From: Liriodendron chinense
Taxonomy: Eukaryota; Streptophyta; Magnoliopsida; Magnoliales; Magnoliaceae
Length of the DNA stretch: 64,000 nucleotides
NCBI GenBank assembly: GCA_003013855.2
Contig: ML058469.1
Location: 4,650,001-4,714,000, forward strand
Reading direction: 5' to 3'
Below, piece after piece: positions 29,215 through 40,985 of the stretch. Numbering within the stretch: the stretch's first letter is position 1; each line of letters begins with the position of its first letter. The position numbers and the translations under genes were made by a program. The notes beneath the pieces are model-generated. The model worked only from the letters and a program-made list of their open reading frames with translations, was not told the origin of the DNA and ran no database searches.

Positions 29215-30200
29215 TTGGGGGCCCCACTTGTGAGCCCCACCTTGATGTATGTGACTAATCCATGCCATCCATCTGTTTTCCCAGGACATTTTAGGCCTTG
29301 GCCACAAAAATGATTAAGATATAAATCTCAAGTGGGTCATATTAAAGAAAATAATGGCAACGGTTGAAACCTTCTAAGGCCACTGTGATGTGCTTATGCT
29401 ATGAAACCTGTCCAAATTTGTACTCACTGAGCCCACTATAAGATGGCCAACCCGGTGGATGGACTGGATTTATCGCATAGACCCCACCTCTTTGTTATTT
29501 CAAAAAGAAAAGCATAATAATAAATTAATAAAAGAAAAAGCAGTTGCTGGAGTGGCATTGTTGAGATCCGAAAGTGGATTTTGGGCTTGAAAATGGGCCC
29601 ACGTGTGGGAACCACTATGTTATATCCACGCCGTCCATCTGTCTCTCCATATCATTTTAAGCAAGGGGCCGAAAAATGAAGAAGATCCAAATCTCAAGTG
29701 GGCCGTGCCGGAAGAAACAATACAGACCATTGAAACCTTTCCAAGGCCCACTATCATGTTTCTGTACAACAAAACCTACCCAAATCAGGGCTCGTTAGGC
29801 CCACATTAGGCTGGCCAATCCGATGGACGAATTGGATCTCCCATGTGGACACCACCGTGTAGGGGAAAACAAAAAAAAAAAAAGGGAAGAAAAGAAAAGA
29901 AAAAAAAAAGGGTCACTGGACAGTCAACGTCCAGAGGACGCTGCTGCCCAGCTACGTGAGGGCAGAAGCCCCTTTGAGCGGCCCCACTCGGGGACCCCAC
30001 CATGATGTATTGGTTTTATCCAAACCGTTCATCTGCTTTGCCAGATCATTTTAGGACATGGGCCCAAGAATGAGGCATGTCCAAGTCTCAGGTGGGCCAC
30101 ACCACAGAAAACATTGGAGATAGTGATGTCCACCATTGAAACATTCATAGGGCCCAGCTTGTTGGGTCCACCTTGATGTATATAGTTTATCTACGCGGTT
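29215..30200. repeat. Three GGGCCCCAC/ATCCATC foldback-family fragments inside the solo LTR
   Basis: Copies begin near 29,219 (GGGGCCCCACTTGTGAGCCCC), 29,596 (GGGCCCACGTGTGGGAACC) and 29,982 (GGCCCCACTCGGGGACCCC). Each is followed by GTCCATCTGT or GTTCATCTGC, a CATTTTA motif, AAAAATGA or AGAATGA and TCTCA(A/G)GTGGG. A CA/TG microsatellite is at 29,158-29,174. Confidence 0.6.
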
Positions 30201-32169
30201 CACCTATTTTAGCACCTCATTATAGGGCCAATAGTTATTAATAATGTAGCCCAACTAGATAGGACTCACCTTTCATCTATGTTTCATGCACATTTGTGCT
30301 TGCTGCCCATTTCTATTTCAAAAATCTACGTTGGATTTTAGTGTTTTAGGCCATGTTTGGGTGTCCTTGGTGGGCCCCACGTGTGAGCAATGTAGAGGTC
30401 ACCACTTGGACCTTTTATTTGGTATATGTGGCAACACGAATGACACATCACCTGGGTCGAAGCGGACCCCACGCGATCGGGAAGTTGATCCCAAAATGGG
30501 GCTAGGAATTGTTGTGCAGAAAATTCTGCACAGAAATTTCAAATAACCATATTTGTCCATGGGGTAAAACTTGCACGTGTACATCCAGCACGTTATATAA
30601 AGTGTCTTTTGTAGAACACACATGGGTCTACTAGGGACACTTTGAGGAATGCAAAAAGGTGACCCCATTTGATCATGGAGCCTGCCCAAAGTGGGGCCAA
30701 AATCAATTATGGGTTACATTTATACACAGTTTTTCCAAGTACTTATCTTTGGGCCATCTCTATAAATTGTATACAACCAATCTAGGAAGGATGTTTAGTG
30801 GTTTCTTAAGCTAATATATGGGTCTACGAGGGGGACTTGACAACACGCCAAAAGGTGGTCCCATTTGATGGCGGTATGTGCTCAAAGTTGGGCCAAAATC
30901 AATTCTGCACTACCGTTTCTTCACTACTCCAAGTACCCATGTTTGAGCCTTTGTTAAAAATTGTATACATGCAAACAAAGGGATCCGTCTTATGAGTTTT
31001 GAAGACCATACATTGGTCTGTGTAGTGGTCATTTTATTTCTCTAGAAGATGGCCCCTTGTGATCACAAATTGGACCCAAACTTAGCCCAAAATCATTTAT
31101 GCATGTAAAGTCTGTTTAATTAAAAATCTTCGTGGGGTCACATCCATGAAATCCACCACCTTCCTTAAGTATTAAATAAGTCATTTAAACCCTAAAACTT
31201 GAATTTAGAGTCACCACCATAGGGTTGATCTTAACCGTATATATTATGGATATGACAATCTAACTGCATAAATGGTCTAAAACATGGTAGGGTCGAATTC
31301 TAGCGAGCGTGTACATGCTTCAAGAAACATTGAAAGATGCTTCGATTCTTAAGGTGATGATTCCTCCCCTTGAGCTTTCTGCCTTCATGTTAATTAGGTA
31401 ATAGTTTTATTCCTATATGACTGAAAATTTTACTCTGTCTCATGATTACCTCTGTTGTTTGATTTTGCCATAAATCATATGTTTAATCTTGCTATGCGTG
31501 AATTTCTTTATAATTGTGAATTATTTACGAATTTTAGAATTGTCATTTTCATTCCTCATGTTTGGAATATGAAAGTGGAATGTGAATTTGAATAGTTGCG
31601 ATCAGCTATATTTGATAGGACCTTAAACTGGTGGCCTTTGGAAGTGATTTATTGGAAAGATTCTTAATGGTGTTCTTAGATGGAATTGTTGGACTAAATG
31701 TTAAATGAGATGAGATCTTGATTATGCCCCTAGCTGGACTAGTATGTAAATATTTTTTATGATGTCCTTATATGGACTCGTTGGGCTGAATGTCTTATTG
31801 AGATGAGTTGTTGGGATTCCCGATGGGCTTGATGGACCAATGGTCCTGTGAGATAAATTATTGATTATGTCCCTAAATGGACTCGGGTGGAAATATTTTG
31901 GAGAATTATTGTTATGAAAGGCCACTAATTGTAAGGGAATGTCATAATTGGTTTGGTTGTAAATTGGAATAATAATGGTTGGTTTAATCATGCATATCAT
32001 GGCACAGACGGGATGTGTAGTGACGAGTCATATTACCGTCGGGTGGTCTGGTTGCTGAGAGCACGTACCCTCGAGGTATTTTCGTTGGCTCTAGATCACC
32101 ATAGAGTGTGTCATTCACTGAGAGCACGTACCTTTGGTATTTTGCTGGTGATGACCACTCGTGATATTG

Positions 32170-32315
32170 TGGGGCTGATGTGTGTCCTTAGTGACTTCCA
32201 GACCACTGGGTGAGGCCGATGTGTGTCCTTAGTGACTTTCGGATCATCAATTGATGAATTTGCATTGTGGGGCTGATGTGTGTCCTTAGTGACTTCCAAA
32301 CCACATTTTCCAACT
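32170..32315. repeat. Tandem repeat, three units of GATGTGTGTCCTTAGTGACTT
   Basis: The unit occurs at about 32,177, 32,218 and 32,273 with irregular spacing. A second local repeat, CTGAGAGCACGTACC, occurs at 32,055 and 32,118. Such subrepeats are common in long plant gypsy LTRs. Confidence 0.75.
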
Positions 32316-33051
32316 GGATGTGCATCCCCAGGCTGAGGGACATGTGTATGCATTCATGCATTTAAGAAAGACTGCATCATGGATGTTTTGTACATTTTTT
32401 TTTATTCTTCTTGATTAATGTGTTGGTGTGTAATCTTGAGGGGACTTCATACTGAGCTGGCCACTCATGCTGTTATATTTCAACTGTATAGTTGGTGCAG
32501 ATGATTTGAATAATTTACAGGTACTATTGGTGAGGAGCGGGATGATGAGATCGAGGATGACAATACATTACGTTTGTCCAAAGAAGAGTTGAATGACTTT
32601 GCATTTTGACAACAGTTATTTAAATTGGTTTATGATTGAGAATTATTTCATTACTGTATTTTAATTTATGTTGGATATATTTAGATTGTTTCCTTTTTAT
32701 ATCTCGGAATAGATGTCGAGACATTTGGTTTGTATAATCTTTATGGGCACCACTTAGACTTATTGTCGTATATGTTATGTCTTTCCTATGTGTTTGGTTT
32801 TATTTTTTCGCTGTGAACGCCCTTTTTGGAATGATACTTGGAAATGGAAGGAAATGTGAGTTTTCTTCATAGGCTAACGCATGGGTTTTTGGTATACTAG
32901 TCTAGAACTCGGCTTGCGAAAATCCGGGGCGTGACATGGCCCTTGGGCACTTGCCACATACGAGCAACCGTGGATCCCGCTACCGATCTCGCAGCTCCAC
33001 CGTGAAACGTGCTCCTGATTAACTTGTAAAGATGGCCACACCTCCGTGCCT

Positions 33052-34179
33052 TCATCCACACGAGTGCCCCCCTTCATCACTTTCCAACAACGATCGCGGC
33101 CAATGAACACTCACCCTTTTTGCCTCGAGTGCACCAATAAAGATCAAATTCTTCTTCATAGTGGGGACATGCTTCACATCTTTCAAGACTCGTTCGATTC
33201 CATCGAACATCCTGATGCATACCGTACCAATACCCACCACCTTGCGAGCGTAGCCATCTCCCAAAAACACCAATCCACCATCATACTCCCTGTATGTCAT
33301 AAATGAACTCTGGTCAGGACAAATGTGACATGAAGCACCTGAATCCAAGATCCACTCTCTACCGTGAGATCCCTTGCTGAATATAGTCAGAACTTCACAA
33401 AGATCGTCACCGTCCTCTACGGTATTAGCTCCCTCTCTAGAAGAATTTTCATACTTCTCTTACTTCAACTTGGGATTGCAATCCCCTCTCATGTGGCCTT
33501 CCTGACCACAATTTCAGCACTGCACCTTGACTTTTCCTTTGCCCTTAGTTTTAGATCTCGATTTAAAATATCCCCCATCATGCTTTCTTCCCCTTATAAT
33601 CAGTGCCTCTGAGGAAGAACGAGAACTCACGTTACCGCTTTTCTTTCTCATCGTCTTCAATATAAAGAGCTAAAATAACGGTCTCAACATTGATGGTCTC
33701 CCTCCCCCCACATAAAGAGTCCCTGAATGACTCGTATGAATCTGAAAGAGAATTTAACAGGATGCATGCTTGATATTCATTCTTCATCGGCTCATCTATC
33801 TCCACCAACTTGCAAACCAGCCGATTGAACGTGCTTAAGTGGTCTTCCACATTCGCTCCTCTGTCATCCTCAAGGTGAACAACTGCATCAACAAATACAT
33901 GCGATTCTCTAGAGATTTCTTGGCATAAACCTTCTATAACTTCACCATCGTATCAGCCGCAGTCTTCTCCTTCATGACATTATAGAGGACATCATCCGTA
34001 AGGCACAACAAGATTGAGGTTTTGGCCTTCTTATCAAGCTTCATCCACTTATCATCTTTCATAGCCTCAGGTCGCTTTCCAAGAGCTTCATCAAGCCCTT
34101 GTTGAACTAGAAGGGATTCAATTTTCACCTTCCATAGTTCGAAGTTATTTTTGCCGAAGAACTTCTCTACTTCAAACAT
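33052..34179 (-). pseudogene. Gag-protease of the nested antisense copia
   Basis: The frame from 34,179 reads MFEVEKFFGKNNFELWKVKIESLL then DKWMKLDKKAKTSILLCLTDDVLYNVM. After a shift, 33,850-33,632 gives LSTFNRLVCKLVEIDEPMKNEYQACILLNSL, and 33,348 MDSGASCHICPDQSSF with the aspartic protease DSGA motif kept. KKNLIFIGALE leads towards integrase, where the frame is lost. The zinc knuckle region (33,480-33,530) is frameshifted. Confidence 0.82.
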
Positions 34180-34249
34180 TGTGCTTGATCCTATATTCCC
34201 ATCTCATATTTGAATTCTACTCAACCCCAACTTTATGTTTGATACCACT

Positions 34250-34490
34250 TGTTGGGGATAGAACGCCGGAAGCGAAAGCGAAAGCCGAACACACACAGCA
34301 GAATATTCGAATCTACGAGCAACACAACGCAAACAATCACACAAGCATTCAACCACAAGAGACAATCCAATTTTACATGGAAAAACCCCTCAATGGGTAA
34401 AAAAACACGGCACAAAGCGATCCACTATGATTCAGAAGATTACAGAGATTGAGGGCCCACAAGCAAGGAAAAACGCAGAGAAAACCCAAG

Positions 34491-34523
<33 letters not shown>

Positions 34524-34810
34524 AAAACACTCTCTACTCTTCCTAACACACTTAGAAAACTTTAGAAATCTTAGGATACCATCTAAGTTTGGATACATGG
34601 CATATATATAGCAAACAAGTAACTGCGTAAGAAATCGTGTATATAGCTGACCGGTCGGACCTGTAAAAAACAGTTCAGAGGGGAAACATCCTAAATCAGT
34701 CACACTGCCTCAACAGCCAACCGGTGATTACCGATCGGCCCCCACTGTCTAGCGAGTCATGACCGGTCATGATAGTTTGTGAGTGCACATATTTGAAGGC
34801 TCTTCCAACA
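34250..34810 (-). repeat. 5' LTR of the nested antisense copia
   Basis: Begins (minus) TGTTGGAAGAGCCTTCAAAT and ends CTATCCCCAACA. It includes an ACCGGTC-containing stretch near 34,650-34,770, a TATATATAG promoter-like site at 34,604-34,612 and a (CT)n run at 34,491-34,523. Confidence 0.85.
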
Positions 34811-34848
34811 GGTTCTCCTCGGTGCTTCCGTAAGGCCTTATCCTGACA
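34811..34848 (+). repeat. 5' LTR of outer copia, terminal part
   Basis: GGTTCTCCTCGGTGCTTCCG to CTGACA matches the end of the 3' LTR (GGTTCTTCTCGATGCTTCTG to CTAACA). About 75 bp of LTR is missing between this and the part ending at 28403. Confidence 0.8.
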
Positions 34849-34850
34849 AG

Positions 34851-34862
34851 TGGTATCAGAGC
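34851..34862 (+). promoter_or_regulatory. Primer-binding site, outer copia
   Basis: TGGTATCAGAGC, complementary to the 3' end of initiator-methionine tRNA as in most plant copia elements. Two bases (AG) separate it from the LTR. Confidence 0.9.
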
Positions 34863-34901
34863 AATCGTTTGGAGGTTGTAAAGCAGAATTTTGAGACAAT
34901 C

Positions 34902-35834
34902 TTATGGCATTGAGCATGAAGTTCGACGTAGAGAAAATTTTCGGCAAAAACAACTTTAAGTTACGGAAAGTGAAGATGCAAGCCATCTTAATTCAGCAAG
35001 GGCTCGATCTCGCCCTTGGGAAGTGACCGAAAGCTATGAAGGAAGATAAATGGATCCAAATTGATAAGAAAGTCGGGATCTTTACAATTGTGCCCGAGAG
35101 ACGAAGTCCTTTATCATATCATGAGGAAAAAGACGGCAGTTAATACATGGACCAAGCTAGAGAACGTGTTCACGAAGAAATATCTAGAGAATAGGATGTA
35201 TATGATGATACGACTTTTTACCTTGAGGATGGCGAAGGGGACCGATGTGGATGACCACATTAATACATTCAATTGGTTGATTTGCAAGCTGCTGGATATT
35301 GGTGAATAGATAAAGGACGAGTATCGAGCATGGATCCTACTGAACTCACTTCTTAATTCATATGAGTTGTTGAGAGACTCTTTATGCATAAGCAGGGAAA
35401 CTATAAACGTCGCGACTATTGTCTCATCCTTTCAGCTGAAGGCTATGAGACGGAGAAGAAGTGATGTTGATTCTTCCTCTGAGGCATTAATTGTAAGAGG
35501 AAGAAATTCGGAGCGGGGTAAAAGATCATCACGTTTTAAATCTAAATCCAAGGGTAAGGGTAAAGCCAAGTTAAAGTGTTGGGGATGTGGCTTAGTGAGG
35601 CACATGAAGAAGGACTGTAAGGGTCTTAAAGGTAAGAAAGAGAAGACGGGAGAATCTTCCAGGGAAGCCAATACCGTAGAATCTTCAAAAGGTAGTGGTG
35701 ATGTGTGCGATGTCTTGACGGTGTCAAGGACAGGGTCTCTTAGCAGTGAGTGGCTCATGAACTACAAAGTTTGTGCCCAGATCGCACCATCTTTACTTCA
35801 TACAGGGAGTATAAGGGCAACTCGGTATTTCTAG
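34902..35834 (+). pseudogene. Copia gag (outer element) with CCHC zinc knuckle
   Basis: Starts MALSMKFDVEKIFGKNNFKL, then a stop after LALGK and a frameshift near 35,080. It continues DEVLYHIMRKKTAVNTWTKLENVFTKKYLENRMYMMIRLF with MAKGTDVDDHINTFNWLICKL, the gag (UBN2-type) fold, then RSSRFKSKSKGKGKAKLKCWGCGLVRHMKKDC, a CX2CX4HX4C zinc knuckle. Gag would package element RNA. The start of the protease follows, where the catalytic DSG is no longer readable (MNYKVC, with a one-base shift). Confidence 0.85.
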
Positions 35835-36720
35835 GCGATGACTATTCCTGTAAGGTTGTCGGCATTGGAATGGTGAGCATCAAGATGTTCGATGGGATCG
35901 AACAGACCATGACAAAAGTGAGACACATTCCCAAGTTAAGGAAGAACTTGATTTCTCTTCGTGCACTCGAGGCAATGGAGTGCAAGTTCATCGATTTTGA
36001 CCGATTCTGCAAAGTTTCAAAGTGGGCCCTTGTAATTATGAAAGGATAGAGACACGACAATATTTGCAGGTTGATTGGGAGCGACTGTAGCGAGTGTACT
36101 TCACTGGTTGGAGTTACAGCGACTGTAGCGGATTCCATGTCTGCACATATGTGGCATGCATGCTTAGGCCATATGAGTGAGCGAGGCATGAAGGTACTAT
36201 CTAATCATTCTTTGATTCCTGTCTTTAAATCTCTAGACCTTTATATGCAAGCATTGTATGTATGGTAAACAGTATACATTGTCGTTTAAAAGGGAAAACA
36301 TATATGTAAAAGGGTGCTTGAATATGTTAATTCCAATGTATGAGGGTCGTTGTCTGTAGTTTCTATTAGAGGGTCATCATGGTTCAGATTGTTTATCAAT
36401 AACTTTAGTTAAAGGTTTGGATTTATTTTTTGAAAAATAAACTGATGTTTACACCACTTTCAAGAACTGGAAAGCTATAGTGAAAAATCAGTTAGGGCAA
36501 AAACTGAAAGTTTTGAGAACCAACAATGGAGGTGAGTTTACTTCTGAAGAATTTAACAAATATTGTAAGGAAAAAGGGATCATGAGGCACAACACAGTAC
36601 GGCACACACCATATCAGAATGGTGTTGTTAAACGAATGAATCAGACTCTCTTAGAGAGAACTCAATCTATGTTAAGTAATGCTGGGTTGGGCAGAGAACT
36701 TTGGACATAGGCTGTTAACA
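35750..36720 (+). pseudogene. Copia protease remnant and integrase
   Basis: Frames give VVGIGMVSIKMFDGI, then LRKNLISLRALE, the protease-integrase linker, then MWHACLGHMSERGMKVLSNH, the HHCC zinc part of integrase. At 36,480-36,710 the core reads LKVLRTNNGGEFTSEEFNKYCKEKG and HTPYQNGVVKRMNQTLLERTQSML. In active copia elements these are LRTDNGGEF and QNGVVERMN, so the second catalytic Asp is Asn and the catalytic Glu is Lys. Several stops are also present. This copy could not integrate DNA. Confidence 0.85.
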
Positions 36721-38784
36721 TGGCATATTACTTGACAAATCGGTCACCTTCGACGACAATTAAATGTAAAATTTCTGAACAAGTATGGAGTCATCGTACA
36801 ATTGACTACTCAAGTATGCGAGTATTTGGTTGTAAGGCTTACTCTCTTGTAGATGAGCTTAACCATAGGGGCAGAAAATGAATCTTTGTGGGCTATGGTG
36901 ATAGTGTGAAGGGTTACCAATTGTATGACCCTGTCACATGGAAAATCACCCTAAGCCGTGATGTCAAATTTGATGAGGGTTCTTTGTTCCGAAAGGATGT
37001 ACTAAAGGAATTGAAAAATCAAAAGTTGTTGACATTCAGGTTGACAGAGATGAGATACGGGTTGATACTGAGACACAAGCAGAGGTATAGGATTAGGTGG
37101 AGCAGCCACCCGTGCGAAGAAACTCACCCAGAGATTGCAGGTTACCGACAAGGTATAGGGATGATTCAAACATTATATTCGCCCTTATTACAGATGAGGG
37201 GGATCCGTCTAATTTTGAGGAGATACTATAAGATGTAGATGCTAAAAAGTGAAAGACGGCAATGCAAGACGAAATAGACTCCCTATACAAGAATAAGACT
37301 CGAGAGCTAGTAGAACTTCCTATGGGCCAAAAAGCGATTTAGTACAAATAATTTTTTTAGAAGAAACAAAATAAGTACGAGGTCAAATTGGTGGCAAAGG
37401 GGTATGCTCAGTGTGAAGGTGTGGACTTCAGTGAGATATTTGCTCCGGTTGTAAAGCAAGTATCTATCAAGTTCGTATTGGCGTTGGTTGCCCAATACAA
37501 CCTCAAGCTAGAGCAGATGGATTGAAAAATTAATTTTCGTGCATGGGGAAATGGATGAGCAAATTTATATGTCACAGCCAGAAGGTTATACAGTATAAGG
37601 GGTCGAGAATAAGTTTTGCAGGTTAAAGAGGTCATTGTATGACCTCAAACAGTCGCCTTGGCAGTAGTACATGAAGTTTGATCCCTTCATGATAAGTCAG
37701 GGCTTTTCCAGGAGCGAGTACGATTATTATGTCTACTACAAGACACTAAATGATGAAAAGTTTCTCATACTGGTATTATACGTTGATGACATGCTTATTG
37801 CCAGTCATAACATGTCTGACATCGATGTGTTAAAGACCTAACTTTCAAGGACATTTGAGATGAAGGATCTGGGGGCTGCAAAGAGGGCTCTTGGCATTAA
37901 TATAAATAGAAATAGGAAGAGGAGCAAGTTATGGTTATCTAAGGTTGAATGCCTTGATAAGATGTTGGTAAAGTTTGGGATGGACAAGTCAAAACCAGTT
38001 AGCATTCCCAACGCAGCTCACATCAAGCTTTCTTCTGAACAATGTCCCATGACAGATGAAGAAAAGCAGGTTATGTCTCATATACCCTATTCAAGTGTTG
38101 TGGGCAATTTGATGTATGTCATGGTTTATATATAAGACCAGATATTTCACAAGCAGTCGGTGTTGTGAGCGGATTTATGTTTCATCCCGACAAGCAACAT
38201 TGGAAGGTAGTGAAATGACTGCTTCGATACATTCAGGGTACGCAGGACTATGTCTTAACATTCCAAAGGTCAGAGGACAAGTTGGTTGGGCACGTTGATT
38301 CTGATTGCGCTGGAAGTATGGATTATATGAGGTCGACTTCCAGTACTCGTTTGTGCTAGAGGGTGGAGCGATTAGTTAGATGTTCAAGCTTCAGTTGGTG
38401 GTGGCTCTTTCCACCACTAAAGCTAAGCATATGGCAGTGATAGAAGCTTTCAAGGAGGTTGTTTAATTTAAAGGCATGATAAATCAGTTGAGGCTTCAGC
38501 AGGAGGTTGTACCGGTTAATTGTGATAGCTCTAATATTATTAATTTGCCTAAGAATTATGTTTATCACTCTCGTACTAAACACATTGATGTGCGTTACCA
38601 TTTTATCCAACGGGTGCTTAAGGAATGCGATGTTGCTCTGGAGAAGATTCACACTAGTGTAAATTCAGCAAATATGCTCACTAAGGTGGTTCTTACAGAA
38701 AGTTCAAGTTTTGTGCGACTTCTCTGGGATTGGCGAAGACCGAATGAAGACGAGGGTGCACGAGAAGCGATGACACTATGTTGA
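36720..38784 (+). pseudogene. Copia reverse transcriptase and RNase H
   Basis: After AVNMAYYLTNRSPS and YGDSVKGYQLYDPVTWKI the RT follows: KYEVKLVAKGYAQCEGVDFSEIFAPVVK (about 37,375), then LLYVDDMLIASHNMSDI with catalytic YVDD intact at 37779-37790, MKDLGAAKRALGI and SIPYSSVVGNLMY-type block (IPYSSVVGNLMYVMV). RNase H ends with NLPKNYVYHSRTKHIDVRYHFIQRVL and STVNSANMLTK-like VNSANMLTKVV. Stops and frameshifts occur throughout. Confidence 0.85.
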
Positions 38785-38847
38785 AGATGAGATGGTGCAG
38801 GGAGCAAGGAAGGATGCTTATTTAATGTTTGAAGCCTCGGTAGAGAT

Positions 38848-39467
38848 TGTTTGTGGAGCCTTCAAACTATACTGAAATAAGGTCTCACGATCAGTCTGGT
38901 CTTATATTTAGTCAGGGCAAAGTAGTTTGATTACTGGACAATTTTTTGGCTTTTATGACCGGTCATCAGTTGCCTGCGACCAGTCCGGTGACTGGTCTTG
39001 TGTTTAGGCGGAATGAGTCGAATTTAGACAAAACTCTCTAGACTATTTTTTGCCACCTGCGATCGGTTGTGGATGGGCCATTACTGGTTGTCAGCGGTGG
39101 CGGTGTTTTACATGTTTACGCAAAACTGTGTAAATCTGTTTCTATTTTCGATGGAAAGCCTATTTAAACTCTTCCTAATCGTGATTAGATGTATCCAAAA
39201 TAATATCAAGGTGTCCTAATTCGAGATTAGGGTTTAGGGAGAGGTTTGTGAGGAGAGAGAAGCTTTTATTCATCTCTTGGGGCTTTGCTTGTGGTAGATC
39301 ATCTATGTAATCTTCTGAATTCATAGTGCAACTGTCGCTTTGTGTCGTGGTTTTTTCCTACAAAGGTTTTCCTCGTAAAAATTAGATTGTTCTCCTGCGT
39401 GATTGCATGCGTGCGTGTGTTAATTGTTTGGTTCTTCTCGATGCTTCTGCAAGGCCTTGTCCTAACA
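38848..39467 (+). repeat. 3' LTR of outer copia (620 bp)
   Basis: TG...CA boundaries TGTTTGTGG and CCTAACA, followed by CAGAG. It contains ACCGGTCATCAG and GACTGGTC words, a candidate promoter CCTATTTAAACTC near 39,160 and a CTTTGTGTCGTGG segment. Confidence 0.85.
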
Positions 39468-39665
39468 CAGAGCACCCTCTAGCATCAATGGTAATACCAA
39501 TATGCAATCTGGATCCTTTTGCATGCTTCTTGACCTACAATTTTAGAGAGTAAGGGTTGAGCATTGTATCAGGTTGTGGAGCTATCAATGTTGTAGACTT
39601 TGGCATGTATCTTGAATCTAAACTGCTCAAATAGTTAGACATTCTATAAGGATTATATTAATAAC

Positions 39666-40985
39666 TTTTAGACCCATTTGGATACTACGAAGGAAGTAGA
39701 TTTTTTAACTTATGTAAGTTAATAAGTTACTTTTCTTAATTAAGTTAGTTTGGTTATTAAATTTAAATAAATATATTTTAAGAAAAAGTAATTTATTTTA
39801 ATATTTTTTTATTGCTTTTCAACTTTCAAAAGTAATTTATTTCCTTTATTTTCATTGGTGACATGACAACTTTGGAATTTTTTAAAGGAAATGTGCTCTG
39901 TAACTATGAACCCCTTATTAGTTCATGATATCGAAACCATTCATCCAATGGATGGGTAGATGATCCGAAGGAACTGATCATTGCCTATGAGGATGGTAAG
40001 GTCAAAAGGGCCACCTAATCATTAGATCAATGCAAATTTCAACTCCTTAGTGAGGCACACAAGATCATCCCATCTATGAAAATTTCATGGGAATCATGAG
40101 TTCCACAAAGTGCCAAAAAGAAAATCTTTTGTACATGTGACACATGCATGAGCTCACCAGGACCATTTATTTGGATGGCCATCATGTGGATCTTTTACAA
40201 CCCCAAAATAAAGGCAATCAAACTGCAATAGTTGTCTAACCACTAGAGATGGGAATTGGACAATTGACACAATTTGAGCAAGAAACGGAGCAATAATGGA
40301 GAGCCAACAACCAAAACACATACCAGTGGGTGCTACAAACTATTCACATACAGCCCACCAGATCAGCGATAAAAAATGAAGTCGGTACTTTTCATCGAGT
40401 GGCCCACACTTGTGCATTGATGTGGGTAATGGACCAAACTGATCTTTTGAACCAGGGCGCAGGATGGGGCTTACCTATAAATGGTGAGGATCTTGCACAT
40501 CTATAAATCTATAGTTGACAAAACAATTAATACAAGTGATGAATGACGTGCATCCAAGGTAAGCACTGCATGGAGGACGGCCCACATCAAAGGCAAGTTC
40601 CACATAATAGGCGCCCATATGATGGACAATAACATTTGATGGTGGGGCCCACATGATGGATGACCAACATTAAAGGTGGGCCTTAACTAATGGGCAGTGC
40701 ACATTAAAGGTCAACCCTTAATGATAAATGGTCCACATCTAAGGTGGGGCCCACACAATGAACGGTTCACATCAAAGGTTGACCGCACACGATGGATGAT
40801 GGATTTGAGGGGGAATAGAAAGACTTAGGAGATAGGTACTTATGATGTTGAAAACCAGACATGTTTTTCTAATTATTGGCTTATAAGTATATTGTTTAGC
40901 AAACATATTTATCTGTTGATAAAGTAGAAACCAAAATAAGCTACTAATGACATAAGTGGCTTATCTACTTACGATCTAAACGCCC
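39666..40985. mobile_element. Possible TIR DNA element (non-autonomous)
   Basis: Left end GACCCATTTGGATACTACGAAGGAAGTAGA and, inverted, right end GGGGCGTTTAGATCGTAAGTAGATAAGCCACTTATG share CGTTT/CATTT-RGAT, AAGTAGAT and ACTTATG. The flanking Y-rich AAGTAACTTATT words on the left have inverse counterparts near 40,940. No transposase ORF. Target duplication not clear. Confidence 0.45.
40560..40805. repeat. Degenerate tandem repeat of GATGG-CACATCAAAGGTGGGCCC units
   Basis: About six units of roughly 40 bp with forms of CACATCAAAGG, GTGGGGCCCACA and ATGATGGA, e.g. near 40,585, 40,645, 40,700, 40,735 and 40,765. Confidence 0.65.

Larger units (their letters stand above)
29064..32936. mobile_element. 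Solo LTR (~3.87 kb), nested in the antisense copia
   Basis: Ends are TGTAACACCCCGTAC and CGGGGCGTGACA, a 12-bp imperfect inverted pair with TG/CA. Flanks CGGCC (29059-29063) and TGGCC (32937-32941) match in 4 of 5 bases, and the copia sequence continues on both sides. The 3.87 kb has no gag or pol. LTRs of 3-4 kb with these ends are typical of Tekay/Del-type chromovirus gypsy elements; that family assignment is inference. It contains several GTGGGCCCCAC repeat fragments and short tandem repeats. The orientation is likely plus, judging from the TGTAACACCCC start. Confidence 0.8.
28404..34810 (-). mobile_element. Antisense copia deletion derivative nested in the outer copia 5' LTR
   Basis: The right LTR (34250-34810) is 561 bp with ends TGTTGG and CCAACA. 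On the minus strand it is the 5' LTR, followed by PBS TGGTATC at 34247-34241. Gag and protease are readable leftward to about 32,940. Then most of integrase, RT and RNase H are absent and the sequence joins the 3' end (29063-28920) and the 3' LTR (28404-28919). A 3.87-kb solo LTR sits at that join. It is related to the outer element (same gag and LTR family) but diverged. Confidence 0.8.
27908..39467 (+). mobile_element. Ty1/copia LTR retrotransposon (outer element), 5' LTR disrupted by a nested copia
   Basis: The left LTR starts TGTTGGTGGAGCC at 27908 after TAGAG. The right LTR (38848-39467) starts TGTTTGTGGAGCC and ends CTAACA before CAGAG, so 4 of 5 target-site bases match. Primer site TGGTATCAGAGC (iMet type) stands at 34851-34862, two bases after the 5' LTR end (CTGACA, 34848). 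Order gag, protease, integrase, RT, RNase H is that of copia. All coding parts are broken by stops and frameshifts. Confidence 0.85.

Noticed and set aside
32874..33110. 78-aa minus ORF as a separate gene
   Set aside because: It crosses the junction between the solo LTR and the nested antisense copia; it is a frameshifted copia remnant.
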